Shown one piece after another: positions 8,355 through 16,420 of a stretch of 59,697 bases of DNA. The translations under genes and the position numbers were made by a program. Every line of letters begins with the position of its first letter. Positions within the stretch are counted from its first letter, which is position 1. The notes below the pieces were generated by a model. That model saw nothing but the letters and a program-made list of their open reading frames with translations. It was not told the DNA's origin and did not search any database. The stretch lies in the NCBI RefSeq assembly GCF_002954775.1, contig NZ_PJME01000056.1, forward strand, positions 1 to 59,697, in the 5' to 3' direction. The stretch is from Streptomyces geranii. GTDB lineage: Bacteria > Actinomycetota > Actinomycetes > Streptomycetales > Streptomycetaceae.

Positions 8355-8870
8355 ATGACCGACATGACCCAGCGGAACCGGCCGGAGCGCCCCGAGGGCG
8401 AGGGCGACGACGACCCGACACCCACCCAGCTCCGGAAGTCGAACGTCAAGCCGAACGTCACCAGGCGCGGCGGCGGCGACCCCGCCGAGCGCGGACGCAC
8501 CACGATCGCCGACGGCGTCGTGGAGAAGATCGCCGGGCTCGCCGCCCGTGACGTCCTCGGTGTGCACGCCATGGGCAGCGGCTTCTCCCGGACCTTCGGA
8601 GCGGTCCGCGACCGGGTGCCCGGCGGCGCCGCGAAGTCCGTCACCCGGGGGGTGAAGGCCGAGGTCGGCGAGGTGCAGACGGCGCTCGACCTGGAGATCG
8701 TCGTCGAGTACGGCGTCTCGATCGCCGACGTCGCCCGGGCGGTACGCGAGAACGTCATCGCGGCCGTCGAGCGGATGACCGGCCTGGAGGTCGTCGAGGT
8801 CAACATCGCGGTGACGGACGTCAAGCTGCCCGAGGAAGAGGAAGAAGAGCCCGAGCCCCGACTGCAGTGA
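8355..8870 (+). CDS. Asp23/Gls24 family envelope stress response protein
   Basis: 171 residues. A disordered acidic and basic N-terminus (about 50 residues) precedes the Asp23/Gls24 domain, recognised from GRTTIADGVVEKIAGLAARDVLGVHAMG, then ALDLEIVVEYGVSIADVARA and the ending GLEVVEVNIAVTDVKL. It ends in a Glu-rich tail. In firmicutes Asp23 is an abundant membrane-proximal protein tethered by AmaP; the same partner is encoded four genes downstream. First gene of a five-gene run. ATG 8355 follows AAAGGGA; an in-frame GTG 8325 lies five bases after a TACTGT hexamer and would give a leaderless start ten codons earlier. Confidence 0.9.
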   Translation: MTDMTQRNRPERPEGEGDDDPTPTQLRKSNVKPNVTRRGGGDPAERGRTTIADGVVEKIAGLAARDVLGVHAMGSGFSRTFGAVRDRVPGGAAKSVTRGVKAEVGEVQTALDLEIVVEYGVSIADVARAVRENVIAAVERMTGLEVVEVNIAVTDVKLPEEEEEEPEPRLQ

Positions 8871-8925
8871 CGTTTCCGGGGCATCGGCACAAGGAATCCG
8901 GGCAGGGACCGGGAAGGCAGGCAGC

Positions 8926-9111
8926 ATGAGCAACGCCGTGATCGGCATGATCGCCGGAATGGCGCTGGGATTCGCCGGGTACTTCGGCGGATTCGGCGCG
9001 TTTCTGCTGGTGGCGGCCCTGGGCGCCCTCGGCTTCGTCATCGGGCGGTTCCTGGAGGGCGACCTCGACCTGGGCGACTTCTTCCGCACCCGCGGCGACA
9101 GGCGGCGGTGA
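8926..9111 (+). CDS. Small DUF2273-like membrane protein of the Asp23 cluster
   Basis: A 61-residue protein made of one or two Gly/Ala-rich membrane helices (VIGMIAGMALGFAGYFGGFG and FLLVAALGALGFVIGRFL), followed by an acidic then basic cytosolic tail. Size, topology and position beside Asp23-family genes fit the DUF2273 family. It may help anchor the Asp23-like proteins, which is inference from the neighbourhood. It lies 55 bases after the first Asp23 gene and 6 bases before the next. Confidence 0.82.
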   Translation: MSNAVIGMIAGMALGFAGYFGGFGAFLLVAALGALGFVIGRFLEGDLDLGDFFRTRGDRRR

Positions 9112-9117
9112 GACCCG

Positions 9118-9540
9118 GTGACAGAGGAACGGCCGGGTGAGGAGGAGCGGCCCGGGAAGCCCCGTACACCCGGCACGGCCACGACCACGGCGGCCGTGCC
9201 GCCGGGCGAGCGCGGCGCGACCCGGATCGCCGACCGTGTCGTCGCGAAGATCGCCGCTCAGGCGGCCCGCGAGGCGCTGACCGGACTGCCCCCGGACGCG
9301 GTGCCGCCGCACGCCACGGTCGTCGTCCACCACGACAGGGCCCGGGTCCGGGTGAGCCTCGAACTGCCGTACCCCTCCGATATCGGTGGCCAGTGTGCGA
9401 CGGTGCGTAGTCGGGTCACTTCGCGGGTACACGCACTGGCGGGAATGGAGGTGCCGGAGGTCGCCGTCGAGATCGAACGGCTGCATCTGGCACCGCCGCA
9501 CGGCGCGACACCGGGGAAGGCACAGGGGAGGACGCGATGA
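9118..9540 (+). CDS. Second Asp23/Gls24-like protein
   Basis: A 140-residue paralogue of the first Asp23 protein. GATRIADRVVAKIAAQAAREAL and ALAGMEVPEVAVEIERLHL correspond to the opening helix and closing strand of the domain; the middle is shorter and more diverged. The N-terminus is charged and probably disordered. The GTG start is 6 bases after the preceding stop, and the end overlaps the next gene by ATGA, so translation is likely coupled. Confidence 0.82.
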   Translation: MTEERPGEEERPGKPRTPGTATTTAAVPPGERGATRIADRVVAKIAAQAAREALTGLPPDAVPPHATVVVHHDRARVRVSLELPYPSDIGGQCATVRSRVTSRVHALAGMEVPEVAVEIERLHLAPPHGATPGKAQGRTR

Positions 9541-10202
9541 GCGAGCCCCAGGGCTCCAACGGCTCCGAGAGCACCCAGCGGCTGCCGGTACTGGACAGAA
9601 CGGCCACGGAACCGGCGGTCCACGACCCCCTCCCCATCCTGGAGAAGGGGCAGGAGAGGAACGGCCGCTTCTGGTCGGCACGCAGGGTCCCGGCGGCGGT
9701 ACTCGCGCTGCTGCTCCTCGTCGGCGCGGGTGCGTTCCTGTACGACATCACGGCCGTACGGGCCCACCGCCCCGCCATGAGCTGGCGGAAGTCCCTGGCC
9801 GCGCAGCTCGCGGAACGCCCCCTCGACGACACCTGGGTGCTGGTCGGCGCCGGGATCGCCGTCGCCCTCGGCGGCTGGCTGCTGGTCCTCGCCGTCACGC
9901 CCGGCCTGCGCGGTGTCCTGCCGATGCGGCGGACCCACGTCGACGTGCGGGCGGGCCTGCACCGGGCCGCCGCCGCGATGGTGCTGCGCGACCGGGCCGT
10001 GGAGGTGTCCGGCGTCCAGTCGGTCCGGGTCCGGCTGACCCGCACCAGGGCCGACGTCCACGCGCTGGCCCACTTCCGCGAACTCGACGACGTACGGGCC
10101 GACCTGGACGACGTGCTCGCCCACGCGATCAGGGGCCTGGGCCTGACCCGGCCGCCCGCGCTGGCGCTGCGTGTCGCCCGCCCCGGCCGGAAGAAGGGAT
10201 GA
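9537..10202 (+). CDS. DUF6286-like membrane protein of the Asp23 cluster
   Basis: A 221-residue protein with two transmembrane helices (about residues 53-70 and 99-120) flanking an extracytoplasmic loop with SWRKSLAAQLAERPLDD. After the second helix comes a cytosolic domain (THVDVRAGLHRAAAAMVLRD, then VRVRLTRTRADVHALAHF) that resembles an Asp23-like alpha/beta unit. Known in actinobacteria only as a conserved domain of unknown function found in Asp23 clusters; I assign it on architecture and context. It overlaps the upstream gene by 4 bases. Confidence 0.72.
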   Translation: MSEPQGSNGSESTQRLPVLDRTATEPAVHDPLPILEKGQERNGRFWSARRVPAAVLALLLLVGAGAFLYDITAVRAHRPAMSWRKSLAAQLAERPLDDTWVLVGAGIAVALGGWLLVLAVTPGLRGVLPMRRTHVDVRAGLHRAAAAMVLRDRAVEVSGVQSVRVRLTRTRADVHALAHFRELDDVRADLDDVLAHAIRGLGLTRPPALALRVARPGRKKG

Positions 10203-10208
10203 GGACGG

Positions 10209-10787
10209 ATGCGACGCATCGTCAACCGGGTACTGCTGGGGCTGACGGGCCTGGCCCTGATGATCACCGGCGGCTCGGTCCTCGCCATCGGCCTGGGCGG
10301 CGGCTGGCCGACCTGGTGGATCCACGACAGCAGTGACGACGTACTCCTGAGCGACGCGGAACGCACCCACTTCCGGGACGCCGACTGGTGGTGGCCGACG
10401 GTCCTCGCGGTCCTGGCCGCCCTGGTCCTGCTCTCCCTGTGGTGGCTGGCCGCGATCCTGCGCCGACGCCGTCTGACCGAGGTCCTGGTCGACACCGGCG
10501 ACGCCGAGGGCGCCCTCCTGCGGGGCCGGGCCATGGAGAGCGCGGTGGCAGGGGAGGCGGCCCGCCTGGACGGAGTCGCCCGAGCCCAGGTGACCCTGAC
10601 CGGCCACCGAACGGCCCCCGAGGCCCGGGTCCAACTCCTCCTGGACCCGCACGCGGCCCCGGAGGAGGCGATAATCCGCCTGACGGCAGAGGCCTTGGCC
10701 AACGCCCGCGACTCGGCGGGCCTCAAGTCCCTGCCGACAGAGGTCAGCCTGAGGGCCGTGAAGCATGGAGCGGAAAGGGTGAGCTGA
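10209..10787 (+). CDS. amaP: Alkaline shock response membrane anchor AmaP
   Basis: A 192-residue protein with two transmembrane helices (about 8-28 and 63-82) and a C-terminal cytosolic Asp23-like region (GVARAQVTLTGHRTAPEARV, ending LPTEVSLRAV). AmaP anchors Asp23 to the membrane in staphylococci. Here the gene closes a tight five-gene unit, six bases after the DUF6286-like gene, which supports one transcript and a membrane-attached complex. A repeat with terminator features begins 4 bases after the stop. Confidence 0.83.
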   Translation: MRRIVNRVLLGLTGLALMITGGSVLAIGLGGGWPTWWIHDSSDDVLLSDAERTHFRDADWWWPTVLAVLAALVLLSLWWLAAILRRRRLTEVLVDTGDAEGALLRGRAMESAVAGEAARLDGVARAQVTLTGHRTAPEARVQLLLDPHAAPEEAIIRLTAEALANARDSAGLKSLPTEVSLRAVKHGAERVS

Positions 10788-10790
10788 GGC

Positions 10791-10865
10791 TTTTAGGGGC
10801 GCGAGGCTGTGCTGAATCTGCGGCTACCGCCGCGTGGGCGCGACCAGCCCCCACGCACCCTAAAA
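10791..10865. repeat. Intergenic repeat with inverted ends, probable bidirectional terminator
   Basis: The element is bounded by TTTTAGGG (10791-10798) and CCCTAAAA (10858-10865), with a smaller inner stem GCGGCTACCGC. It lies between convergent genes and contains the stop codon of the SDR gene. Its look, including AGGGGCGCG, matches a family of short repeats widely found between Streptomyces genes; a related hairpin core is at 55954-55979. Confidence 0.7.
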
Positions 10866-11615
10866 CCCATGCCGCATCCCCCCGTCAACAGGAACCATGA
10901 CCCCGGTCAGATAGCTGGCCGCAGGCGACAACAAAAACGCCGCCGTACGCCCGAACTCCTCCGGCCTCCCGTACCGCCGCAACGGAATCCGCGACTCATT
11001 GGCGACCCGAGTGGCCTCGGGGTCCGCCGACAACCCGTCCAGCTCGCGCACGCGATCCGTGTCGATCCGCGCGGGCAGCAGCCCCACCACCCGAATCCCC
11101 CGGGGCCCCACCTCGTCCGCGAGCGACTTCGCGAACCCCGCGAGCCCGGGCCGCAGCCCGTTGGAGATGGTCAGCCCGGGAATGGGCTCGTGCACCGACC
11201 CGGACAGTACGAACCCGACGACCCCGCCCGACTCCAGTTCCGCCACCGCCGCGCGAGCGAGCCGTACCGCTCCCAGGAACACGGACTGGAACGCGGCCGT
11301 CCACTGCTCGTCCGTGTTGTCGGCGACGAACCCGGGCGCGGGCCCGCCCACGCTGACGAGGATGCCGTCGAACTGCCTGAAGTGCTCACGGGCCGCCGCC
11401 ACGAGCCGCTCCGCGACCTCCGGGTCGGAGTTGTCGGCGGCGACGCCCACCACCTCCGGGCCCAGCGCGGCAGCCGCCTCCGCGACCGTCTTCTCGTCCC
11501 GCCCCGTGATGACCACCTTCGCGCCGTCGGCGACGAGTTCGCGCGCGGCGGCGTTGCCCAGTCCACGGGTGGCTCCGGTGACGACGTACACCCGGTCCTT
11601 CAGTCCAAGATCCAT
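10860..11615 (-). CDS. SDR-family protein lacking the Tyr-Lys catalytic pair
   Basis: A 251-residue Rossmann-fold protein of the short-chain dehydrogenase/reductase family. The nucleotide-binding motif TGATRGLG and the acceptor-strand ADNSD are intact, and the sequence ends in the usual VMVPVDGGMRHGF. At the active site the Ser region is present (FVLSGSVHEP), but where YxxxK should be it reads LTISNGLRPGLAG, so both Tyr and Lys are absent. A binding or regulatory role, or an unusual reductase, is possible. It lies 5 bases downstream of the GH15 gene, an evident two-gene operon. Confidence 0.85.
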   Translation of the reverse strand: MDLGLKDRVYVVTGATRGLGNAAARELVADGAKVVITGRDEKTVAEAAAALGPEVVGVAADNSDPEVAERLVAAAREHFRQFDGILVSVGGPAPGFVADNTDEQWTAAFQSVFLGAVRLARAAVAELESGGVVGFVLSGSVHEPIPGLTISNGLRPGLAGFAKSLADEVGPRGIRVVGLLPARIDTDRVRELDGLSADPEATRVANESRIPLRRYGRPEEFGRTAAFLLSPAASYLTGVMVPVDGGMRHGF

Positions 11616-11620
11616 GGTCC

Positions 11621-13438
11621 CTATCCTGCCCGCTCGTCCCCGTAGAGGGCGAGGGCGGTGTTGACGAGGCCGATGTGGCTGAACGCCTGGGGGAAGTTGC
11701 CGAGCTGGCGGCCGGCGACCGGGTCGTACTCCTCGGCCAGCAGCCCGACGTCATTGGTGAGGCCGATCAGCCGTTCGAACAACGCACGCGCCTCCTCCGT
11801 ACGGCCGATCATGTGCAGTGCGTCCGCCAGCCAGAAGGAGCAGGCCAGGAAGACGCCCTCGTCGCCGGGCAGGCCGTCGACCATGGGACCGTCGGTGCTG
11901 TAGCGGCGGACGTAGCCGCTGTGCCCCAGCTCGTCCCGGACCGCCTCGACGGTGCCGATGATCCGGGGGTCGTCCGGGGGCAGGAAGCCGACGCGGGGCA
12001 GGAGCAGGACGGCGGCGTCGAGTTCGCGGGAGCCGTAGGACTGGGTGAACGTGTTGCGCTTCGGGTCGAACCCGCGTTCGCACACCTCCTGGTGGACCTC
12101 GGCGCGCATCGCCCGCCAGCCCTCCAGGTCGCCGTCCCTGAGCTGCGGGTTGAGTTCGAGCTGACGTACCGCCCGGTCGGCGGCGACCCAGGCCATCACC
12201 TTGGAGTGCACGAAGTGCCGGCGCGGGCCGCGCACCTCCCACAGCCCCTCGTCCGGCTGCTGCCAGGTCTTCTTCAGGAACTCCATCAGCGCGCACTGCA
12301 CCCGCCACATGTGCGGCTTGGACGGCAGCCCCGAACGCCGGGCCAGCGCCAGCGAGTCGATGACCTCGCCGTACACGTCGAGCTGCAGCTGCCGTACGGC
12401 CGCGTTGCCGATCCGTACCGGCGCCGAGCCGCCGAAGCCGGGCAGCCAGTCCAGCTCGAACTCGGGCAGCCGGCGCTCACCGGCGAGCCCGTACATGATC
12501 TGCAGGTCCGCCGGATCGCCCGCGACCGCGCGAAGGAGCCAGTCGCGCCAGCTCTCGGCCTCCTCGTGATAGCCCGCCGACAGCAGGGCGTTGAGGGTGA
12601 GCGTGGAGTCGCGCAGCCAGCAGTAGCGGTAGTCCCAGTTGCGGACGCCGCCCAGTTCCTCGGGGAGAGAAGTGGTGGGGGCGGCGACGATGCCGCCGGT
12701 CGGGGCGTACGTCAGCGCCTTCAGGGTGATCAGCGAGCGCACGACGGCGTCCCGGTGCGGCCCGTCGTAGGTGCAGCGCGCCGACCAGGCCTCCCAGTCA
12801 GAGACGGCCGTGTCCAGCGCCTCGTAGGGGTCGACGAACGGCGGATGCGGCTCGTGCGAGGGGTGCCAGGTCAGCACGAACGCGACCCGCTCGCCCTCCT
12901 TGACCGTGAACTCCGAGTACGTGGTGAAGTCCCGCCCCCAGGTGCGCACCCCCTCGTCGGTGCGCAGCCACACGGCGTCCGGCCCGGCGACGGCCACCCG
13001 GTGCCCGTTCGCCCGCCGCATCCACGGCACGACCGCCCCGTAGTCGAAGCGCAGCCGGAGTGTGGAACGGACGGTCACCTCGCCGCGTACGCCCTCGACG
13101 ATCCGTACGAGATCGGGGGCCACGTCGCGCTGGGGCATCAGGTCGGTGACGCGGACCGCGCCCTCCGCCGTCTCCCACTCGGTGTCGAGGACGAGGGTGC
13201 CGGGCCGGTAGCCGCGCCGGACGCACCGGTCGGCGCCCTCGGGGGCGATCCGCCAGTGCCCGTTGCGCTCGTCGCCGAGCAGCGCGGCGAAGCAGGCGGC
13301 GGAGTCGAAGCGGGGCAGACAGAGCCAGTCGACGCTGCCGTCCGTGCCGATGAGCGCGGCGGTCTGGTGGTCGCCGACGAGGGCGTAGTCCTCGATACGG
13401 GGGACGTCGGGGATGCGGTCGTTCCGGTGAGGGTGCAC
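11621..13438 (-). CDS. Glycoside hydrolase family 15 protein (glucoamylase/trehalase type)
   Basis: About 605 residues. It starts PRIEDYALVGDHQTAALIGTDG and DWLCLPRFDSAACF, the N-terminal beta-sandwich hallmark of bacterial GH15 enzymes. The (alpha/alpha)6 catalytic domain has GVRNWDYRYCWLRDST, a signature of actinobacterial GH15 trehalases and glucoamylases, and AEEYDP near the C-terminus, where the catalytic base Glu is expected. No signal peptide, so intracellular. Trehalose hydrolysis is the best-known activity of actinobacterial relatives; glucan hydrolysis is an alternative. GTG 13438 follows AGGGAA at some distance; an in-frame ATG at 13471 is possible. It is followed at 5 bases by the SDR gene. 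Confidence 0.88.
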   Translation of the reverse strand: MHPHRNDRIPDVPRIEDYALVGDHQTAALIGTDGSVDWLCLPRFDSAACFAALLGDERNGHWRIAPEGADRCVRRGYRPGTLVLDTEWETAEGAVRVTDLMPQRDVAPDLVRIVEGVRGEVTVRSTLRLRFDYGAVVPWMRRANGHRVAVAGPDAVWLRTDEGVRTWGRDFTTYSEFTVKEGERVAFVLTWHPSHEPHPPFVDPYEALDTAVSDWEAWSARCTYDGPHRDAVVRSLITLKALTYAPTGGIVAAPTTSLPEELGGVRNWDYRYCWLRDSTLTLNALLSAGYHEEAESWRDWLLRAVAGDPADLQIMYGLAGERRLPEFELDWLPGFGGSAPVRIGNAAVRQLQLDVYGEVIDSLALARRSGLPSKPHMWRVQCALMEFLKKTWQQPDEGLWEVRGPRRHFVHSKVMAWVAADRAVRQLELNPQLRDGDLEGWRAMRAEVHQEVCERGFDPKRNTFTQSYGSRELDAAVLLLPRVGFLPPDDPRIIGTVEAVRDELGHSGYVRRYSTDGPMVDGLPGDEGVFLACSFWLADALHMIGRTEEARALFERLIGLTNDVGLLAEEYDPVAGRQLGNFPQAFSHIGLVNTALALYGDERAG

Positions 13439-13557
13439 GACGGGCGGGTTCCCTGTACACGGCCCGCGCATTCGGGCGCGACGGCCCCGTCCCTCGCCGA
13501 GAGACCCGGATTACGCCGATTACACCGATTGCTCCTACATCGACTGCGCCGACTACG

Positions 13558-14376
13558 TCATACGGCGGCGGGCTCGCCGTCCGGTGACTCCTGCGCCTCG
13601 CGCGCCGCCGATGCGGCCTCGGCCGCCGCCTCCGCGCGGTCCCGGCGTTCACGGCGCACCAGGATCACCCAGCCCAGGGGGACGGCGGCGGAGAACAGCC
13701 ACCACTGGATGGCGTAGGCGTAGTTCAGCGCGGCGTTCTCGTTTCCGGGCTTTCCGAGCAGCTCGGGCGTGTCGCCCTTGGGTTCGGGCGTCGTCAGCAC
13801 GATGTAGCCGCCGAGCACCTCGGCACCGAGCCGCCGGGCCTCCTGCGCGCTGTTGATCAGCATGATCTGGCGGTCCGGCAGGCCCTTGAGGTCCTTGATG
13901 CCGCTCGCCGCGGTCGTCTCGCTGGGCATCAGCCGCCCGGTGACGGTGACCTCGCCCTTGGGGGGCGCCGGGATGCTGGGGAACGCGGTCTGGCTCGGGC
14001 CGTCCGCCGGGATCCAGCCCCGGTTGACCAGCAGGACCTTGCCGTCGTCGAGGACGAAGGGGGTCAGGACGTGGTACCCGACCTCGTCGTCGGAGTTCGT
14101 ACGCCGCCGCACGACGACCTCGTCGGAGGTGTCGAACCGCCCCTTCGCGCTGACCGTGTGGTACCGCTCGCCGGTGGTGACGGTGTGTCCGGCCGAGGTC
14201 AACCGCTCCACGGGCACCGGGTCGGCGGACAGCGCGGCGGCGACCAGATCGTTGCGGGCGGTGCGCTCTTCGTAGCGGTGCATCTGCCAGATGCCCAGCC
14301 TGATCATCGTGGGGATGAGGACGAGGGCGACCAGCGTGAGGATCACCCACTGCCGGGACAAGAGGAAGCGGTACAC
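13558..14376 (-). CDS. SURF1 family cytochrome oxidase assembly protein
   Basis: A 272-residue membrane protein with one N-terminal helix (about 10-28) and one C-terminal helix (about 230-250) enclosing an extracytoplasmic domain. SURF1 hallmarks are LGIWQMHRYEER at the first helix exit, VLLVNRGWIPAD in the middle and NYAYAIQWWLFS before the last helix. The family assists haem a insertion into cytochrome c oxidase; in actinobacteria it supports the aa3 oxidase of the respiratory supercomplex. The GTG start lies 9 bases after a TACCGT hexamer. The C-terminus is charged and Ala/Glu-rich. Confidence 0.92.
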   Translation of the reverse strand: MYRFLLSRQWVILTLVALVLIPTMIRLGIWQMHRYEERTARNDLVAAALSADPVPVERLTSAGHTVTTGERYHTVSAKGRFDTSDEVVVRRRTNSDDEVGYHVLTPFVLDDGKVLLVNRGWIPADGPSQTAFPSIPAPPKGEVTVTGRLMPSETTAASGIKDLKGLPDRQIMLINSAQEARRLGAEVLGGYIVLTTPEPKGDTPELLGKPGNENAALNYAYAIQWWLFSAAVPLGWVILVRRERRDRAEAAAEAASAAREAQESPDGEPAAV

Positions 14377-14494
14377 CCCACTGACGGTACAACTCGGCCG
14401 CGGGGTGCGATCAGGAGGGGTACGGGCCCGCCGCCGTGACCGGCGGAGTGCTGTCGGCTTGCGAGGGCCTGTCCCTCCCCTGACGATGTGCCCT

Positions 14495-14743
14495 ATGGCA
14501 CGTTGCGAAGTGTGTGGGAACGACTACGAACTGGCGTTCACCGTCGAGACGCGGGACGGGGCACGCCACGTCTTCGATTCGTTCGCCTGCGCGATCCACC
14601 GGATGGCTCCGATCTGCGAGCACTGCCGGGTGCAGATCATCGGCCAGGGCGTGGAGGCGGAGGGCCACTGGTACTGCGGCGCCCACTGCGCGCGCGCCGA
14701 GGGCCGGGTCGGGATCGTGGACAAGGTCGGCTCCGCCGTATAG
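14495..14743 (+). CDS. Small zinc-ribbon-type protein
   Basis: 82 residues with paired cysteines (CEVC near the start, CEHC in the middle, then CGAHC) and His residues suitable for one or two zinc sites. It reads like a short treble-clef/LIM-like module: CEVCGNDYELAF, FACAIHRMAPICEHC, GHWYCGAHC. No function is assigned; it is conserved-looking and soluble. The start could also be ATG 14486 (three codons longer); neither has a strong Shine-Dalgarno. The stop codon falls inside an 8-bp tandem repeat. Confidence 0.75.
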   Translation: MARCEVCGNDYELAFTVETRDGARHVFDSFACAIHRMAPICEHCRVQIIGQGVEAEGHWYCGAHCARAEGRVGIVDKVGSAV

Positions 14744-14774
14744 CCGTATGGCCGTATGGCCGTATGGCCGTATA
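14735..14774. repeat. Five tandem 8-bp units (GCCGTATG)
   Basis: Units begin at 14735, 14743, 14751, 14759 and 14767. The three central ones are GCCGTATG and the two outer ones GCCGTATA. The array includes the zinc-ribbon gene stop codon and is followed by GGACGGCCGTCC, a short palindrome. Slippage could alter the spacing between this gene and the next. Confidence 0.9.
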
Positions 14775-14805
14775 GCCGGACGGCCGTCCGGACGACGGGT
14801 GTCGG

Positions 14806-16362
14806 CTAGTTCTTCTGCAGGGTGCGGGTGACTCCCGCGACGACGGAGGTCGTCAGCACCCAGCCGAGGACGATCAGCAGGTACGCCAGCCACTGGATGC
14901 CGTCGTCCGGCCAGTACCACGCCGTGCGCTGCCCCAGACCCCCGATGGGGATCAGGAGGTCGAGCGTGTACACGAGCGGCTGGAACGCGGCGCCCTCGCC
15001 CCGCTGGGCCGGGGCGGGGTCGTGCGTGCTGAAGGACAGCGTGCCCAGCAGGGTCAGCGCGAGCAGCCAGACGCCGGCCAGCCAGGGGCGGTAGCCGTAG
15101 CCGACGGTCACGTCGAGCAGGCGTCCCCAGCCTCGGGCGGCCGGGGGCAGGGTGCGGCGCCGGTGGCGCTGTTTCGCCAGGAGGACGCGGCGGGCGTCGT
15201 CGTCGTGACCGGCCTTGCGGTACCAGCTCGCCAACTGCTCGTAGGGCTGGGGGCTGTAGCCCGGGCTGCGGCGGATCCACGCCACGCGGTGGGCCACCGA
15301 GTCCCGCTGCCCCACCGCCTCCCGCCGCTCACCCGCCTCGTCCACCTTGACGGAGCCGTAGACGAAGCCGTCCAGCTCCACGACGTCCGGCCAGCTGTGC
15401 GCGCCGTCGTGGAGGTACGACACCTGCGCGCCCCGCAGGTCCACGGCGCCGGACGGCGGCCGGGCGAGGACGAGGTCGAAGTCGACGGCCTGCATCAGCA
15501 TGGCGACCAGCGCCGGGCCCCGGCCGTCGGGCGGCCCGTTCAGGACGGCACCCTCGAAGGTCAGGCGGTCGGAGATCCGGGCACCGCGCAGCCGTACGGT
15601 CCCGTCGGCGGTGAACCCGTCCGAGAGGTCGAGCGTCGAGGCCACGGCGTTGTCCAGGGCGAGCGCCACCCCGCGCTGCCCGGGGCGGTCCAGCAGCGCG
15701 CCCCGCATGTGCAGCCCGCCGGGCAACTGCGCCCCCATGAGGCGGACCTCCCCGTGCGCGACGAAGCCGTCCACGCAGTAGACACCGCCCTCCGCGACCA
15801 GTCCGCCGGCGGACACCGCCCATTCCCCGGGCGCCGAGATCTCGGCACCGCCGAGGTTCACGGCGCCGCTCACACGGGCGTTGATGAGCGACAGGGCGGT
15901 GACCCTGCGATGGAAGGGCGAGGCGGGGCCGCTTCCCACGCGGGAGCGGCGCAGATCGAGGCGTCCCTCGACACGGACCAGGCCGGCTTCCACGCCCGGC
16001 ACCCGGCTGCCCACGATCGCGATCGACTGGGTCGTCGCCCCGGAGAGGTCCACGCCCTCCTCGAACCAGCAGTCCTCGAACCAGAAGGCGTACGCGAGCT
16101 GCGCACCGGCCAGACAGAGCGGCCCGGAAACGCGCGCCCCGGCGAGCCGCAGGCCCGGAACCGCGCCCGACCGGGCGGAGTTCGCCCCCTGGAGGAGCGC
16201 CACGACCACGGCGGCCCGAACCGTCCGCCCGGGACCCCACTGCCCGCCCTCGGCGACGCGGTCGTCCTCCGGCACACCGGTACGCAGATCCACGAGGCGG
16301 CCCTCGGGGAACGCGTCCCACAACTCACGCTCTGGGTCGGTCAATTCGTCGTATGAGAACAC
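14806..16362 (-). CDS. Membrane protein with GA-rich beta-solenoid-like repeats
   Basis: 518 residues. The first ~330 residues repeat a strand pattern with GA or RGA every ~20-25 residues (LRLAGARVSGPLCLAGAQL, NARVSGAVNLGGAEI, VRLMGAQLPGGLHMRGALL, VRLRGARISDRLTFEGAVL), resembling a right-handed beta-helix of the pentapeptide or bactofilin kind. A linker (YEQLASWYRKAGHDDDARRV) follows, then three C-terminal transmembrane helices around GYRPWLAGVWLLALTLLG, PLVYTLDLLIPIGGL and WLAYLLIVLGWVLTTSVVAG. Homologues are often annotated membrane-associated oxidoreductase, but I see no redox motif. GTG 16362 lies six bases after TACCCT, so probably leaderless. Confidence 0.75.
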   Translation of the reverse strand: MFSYDELTDPERELWDAFPEGRLVDLRTGVPEDDRVAEGGQWGPGRTVRAAVVVALLQGANSARSGAVPGLRLAGARVSGPLCLAGAQLAYAFWFEDCWFEEGVDLSGATTQSIAIVGSRVPGVEAGLVRVEGRLDLRRSRVGSGPASPFHRRVTALSLINARVSGAVNLGGAEISAPGEWAVSAGGLVAEGGVYCVDGFVAHGEVRLMGAQLPGGLHMRGALLDRPGQRGVALALDNAVASTLDLSDGFTADGTVRLRGARISDRLTFEGAVLNGPPDGRGPALVAMLMQAVDFDLVLARPPSGAVDLRGAQVSYLHDGAHSWPDVVELDGFVYGSVKVDEAGERREAVGQRDSVAHRVAWIRRSPGYSPQPYEQLASWYRKAGHDDDARRVLLAKQRHRRRTLPPAARGWGRLLDVTVGYGYRPWLAGVWLLALTLLGTLSFSTHDPAPAQRGEGAAFQPLVYTLDLLIPIGGLGQRTAWYWPDDGIQWLAYLLIVLGWVLTTSVVAGVTRTLQKN

Positions 16363-16420
16363 TCGTGCAGGGTAGTGATCTTCCTCGGTTTCGATTCACG
16401 TGTTTGTCCGGAGTCGTCGG

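Noticed and set aside
14735..14774. Iterons of a replication origin
   Set aside because: Units are only 8 bp, overlap a gene end, and no dnaA, rep gene or DnaA boxes lie nearby.
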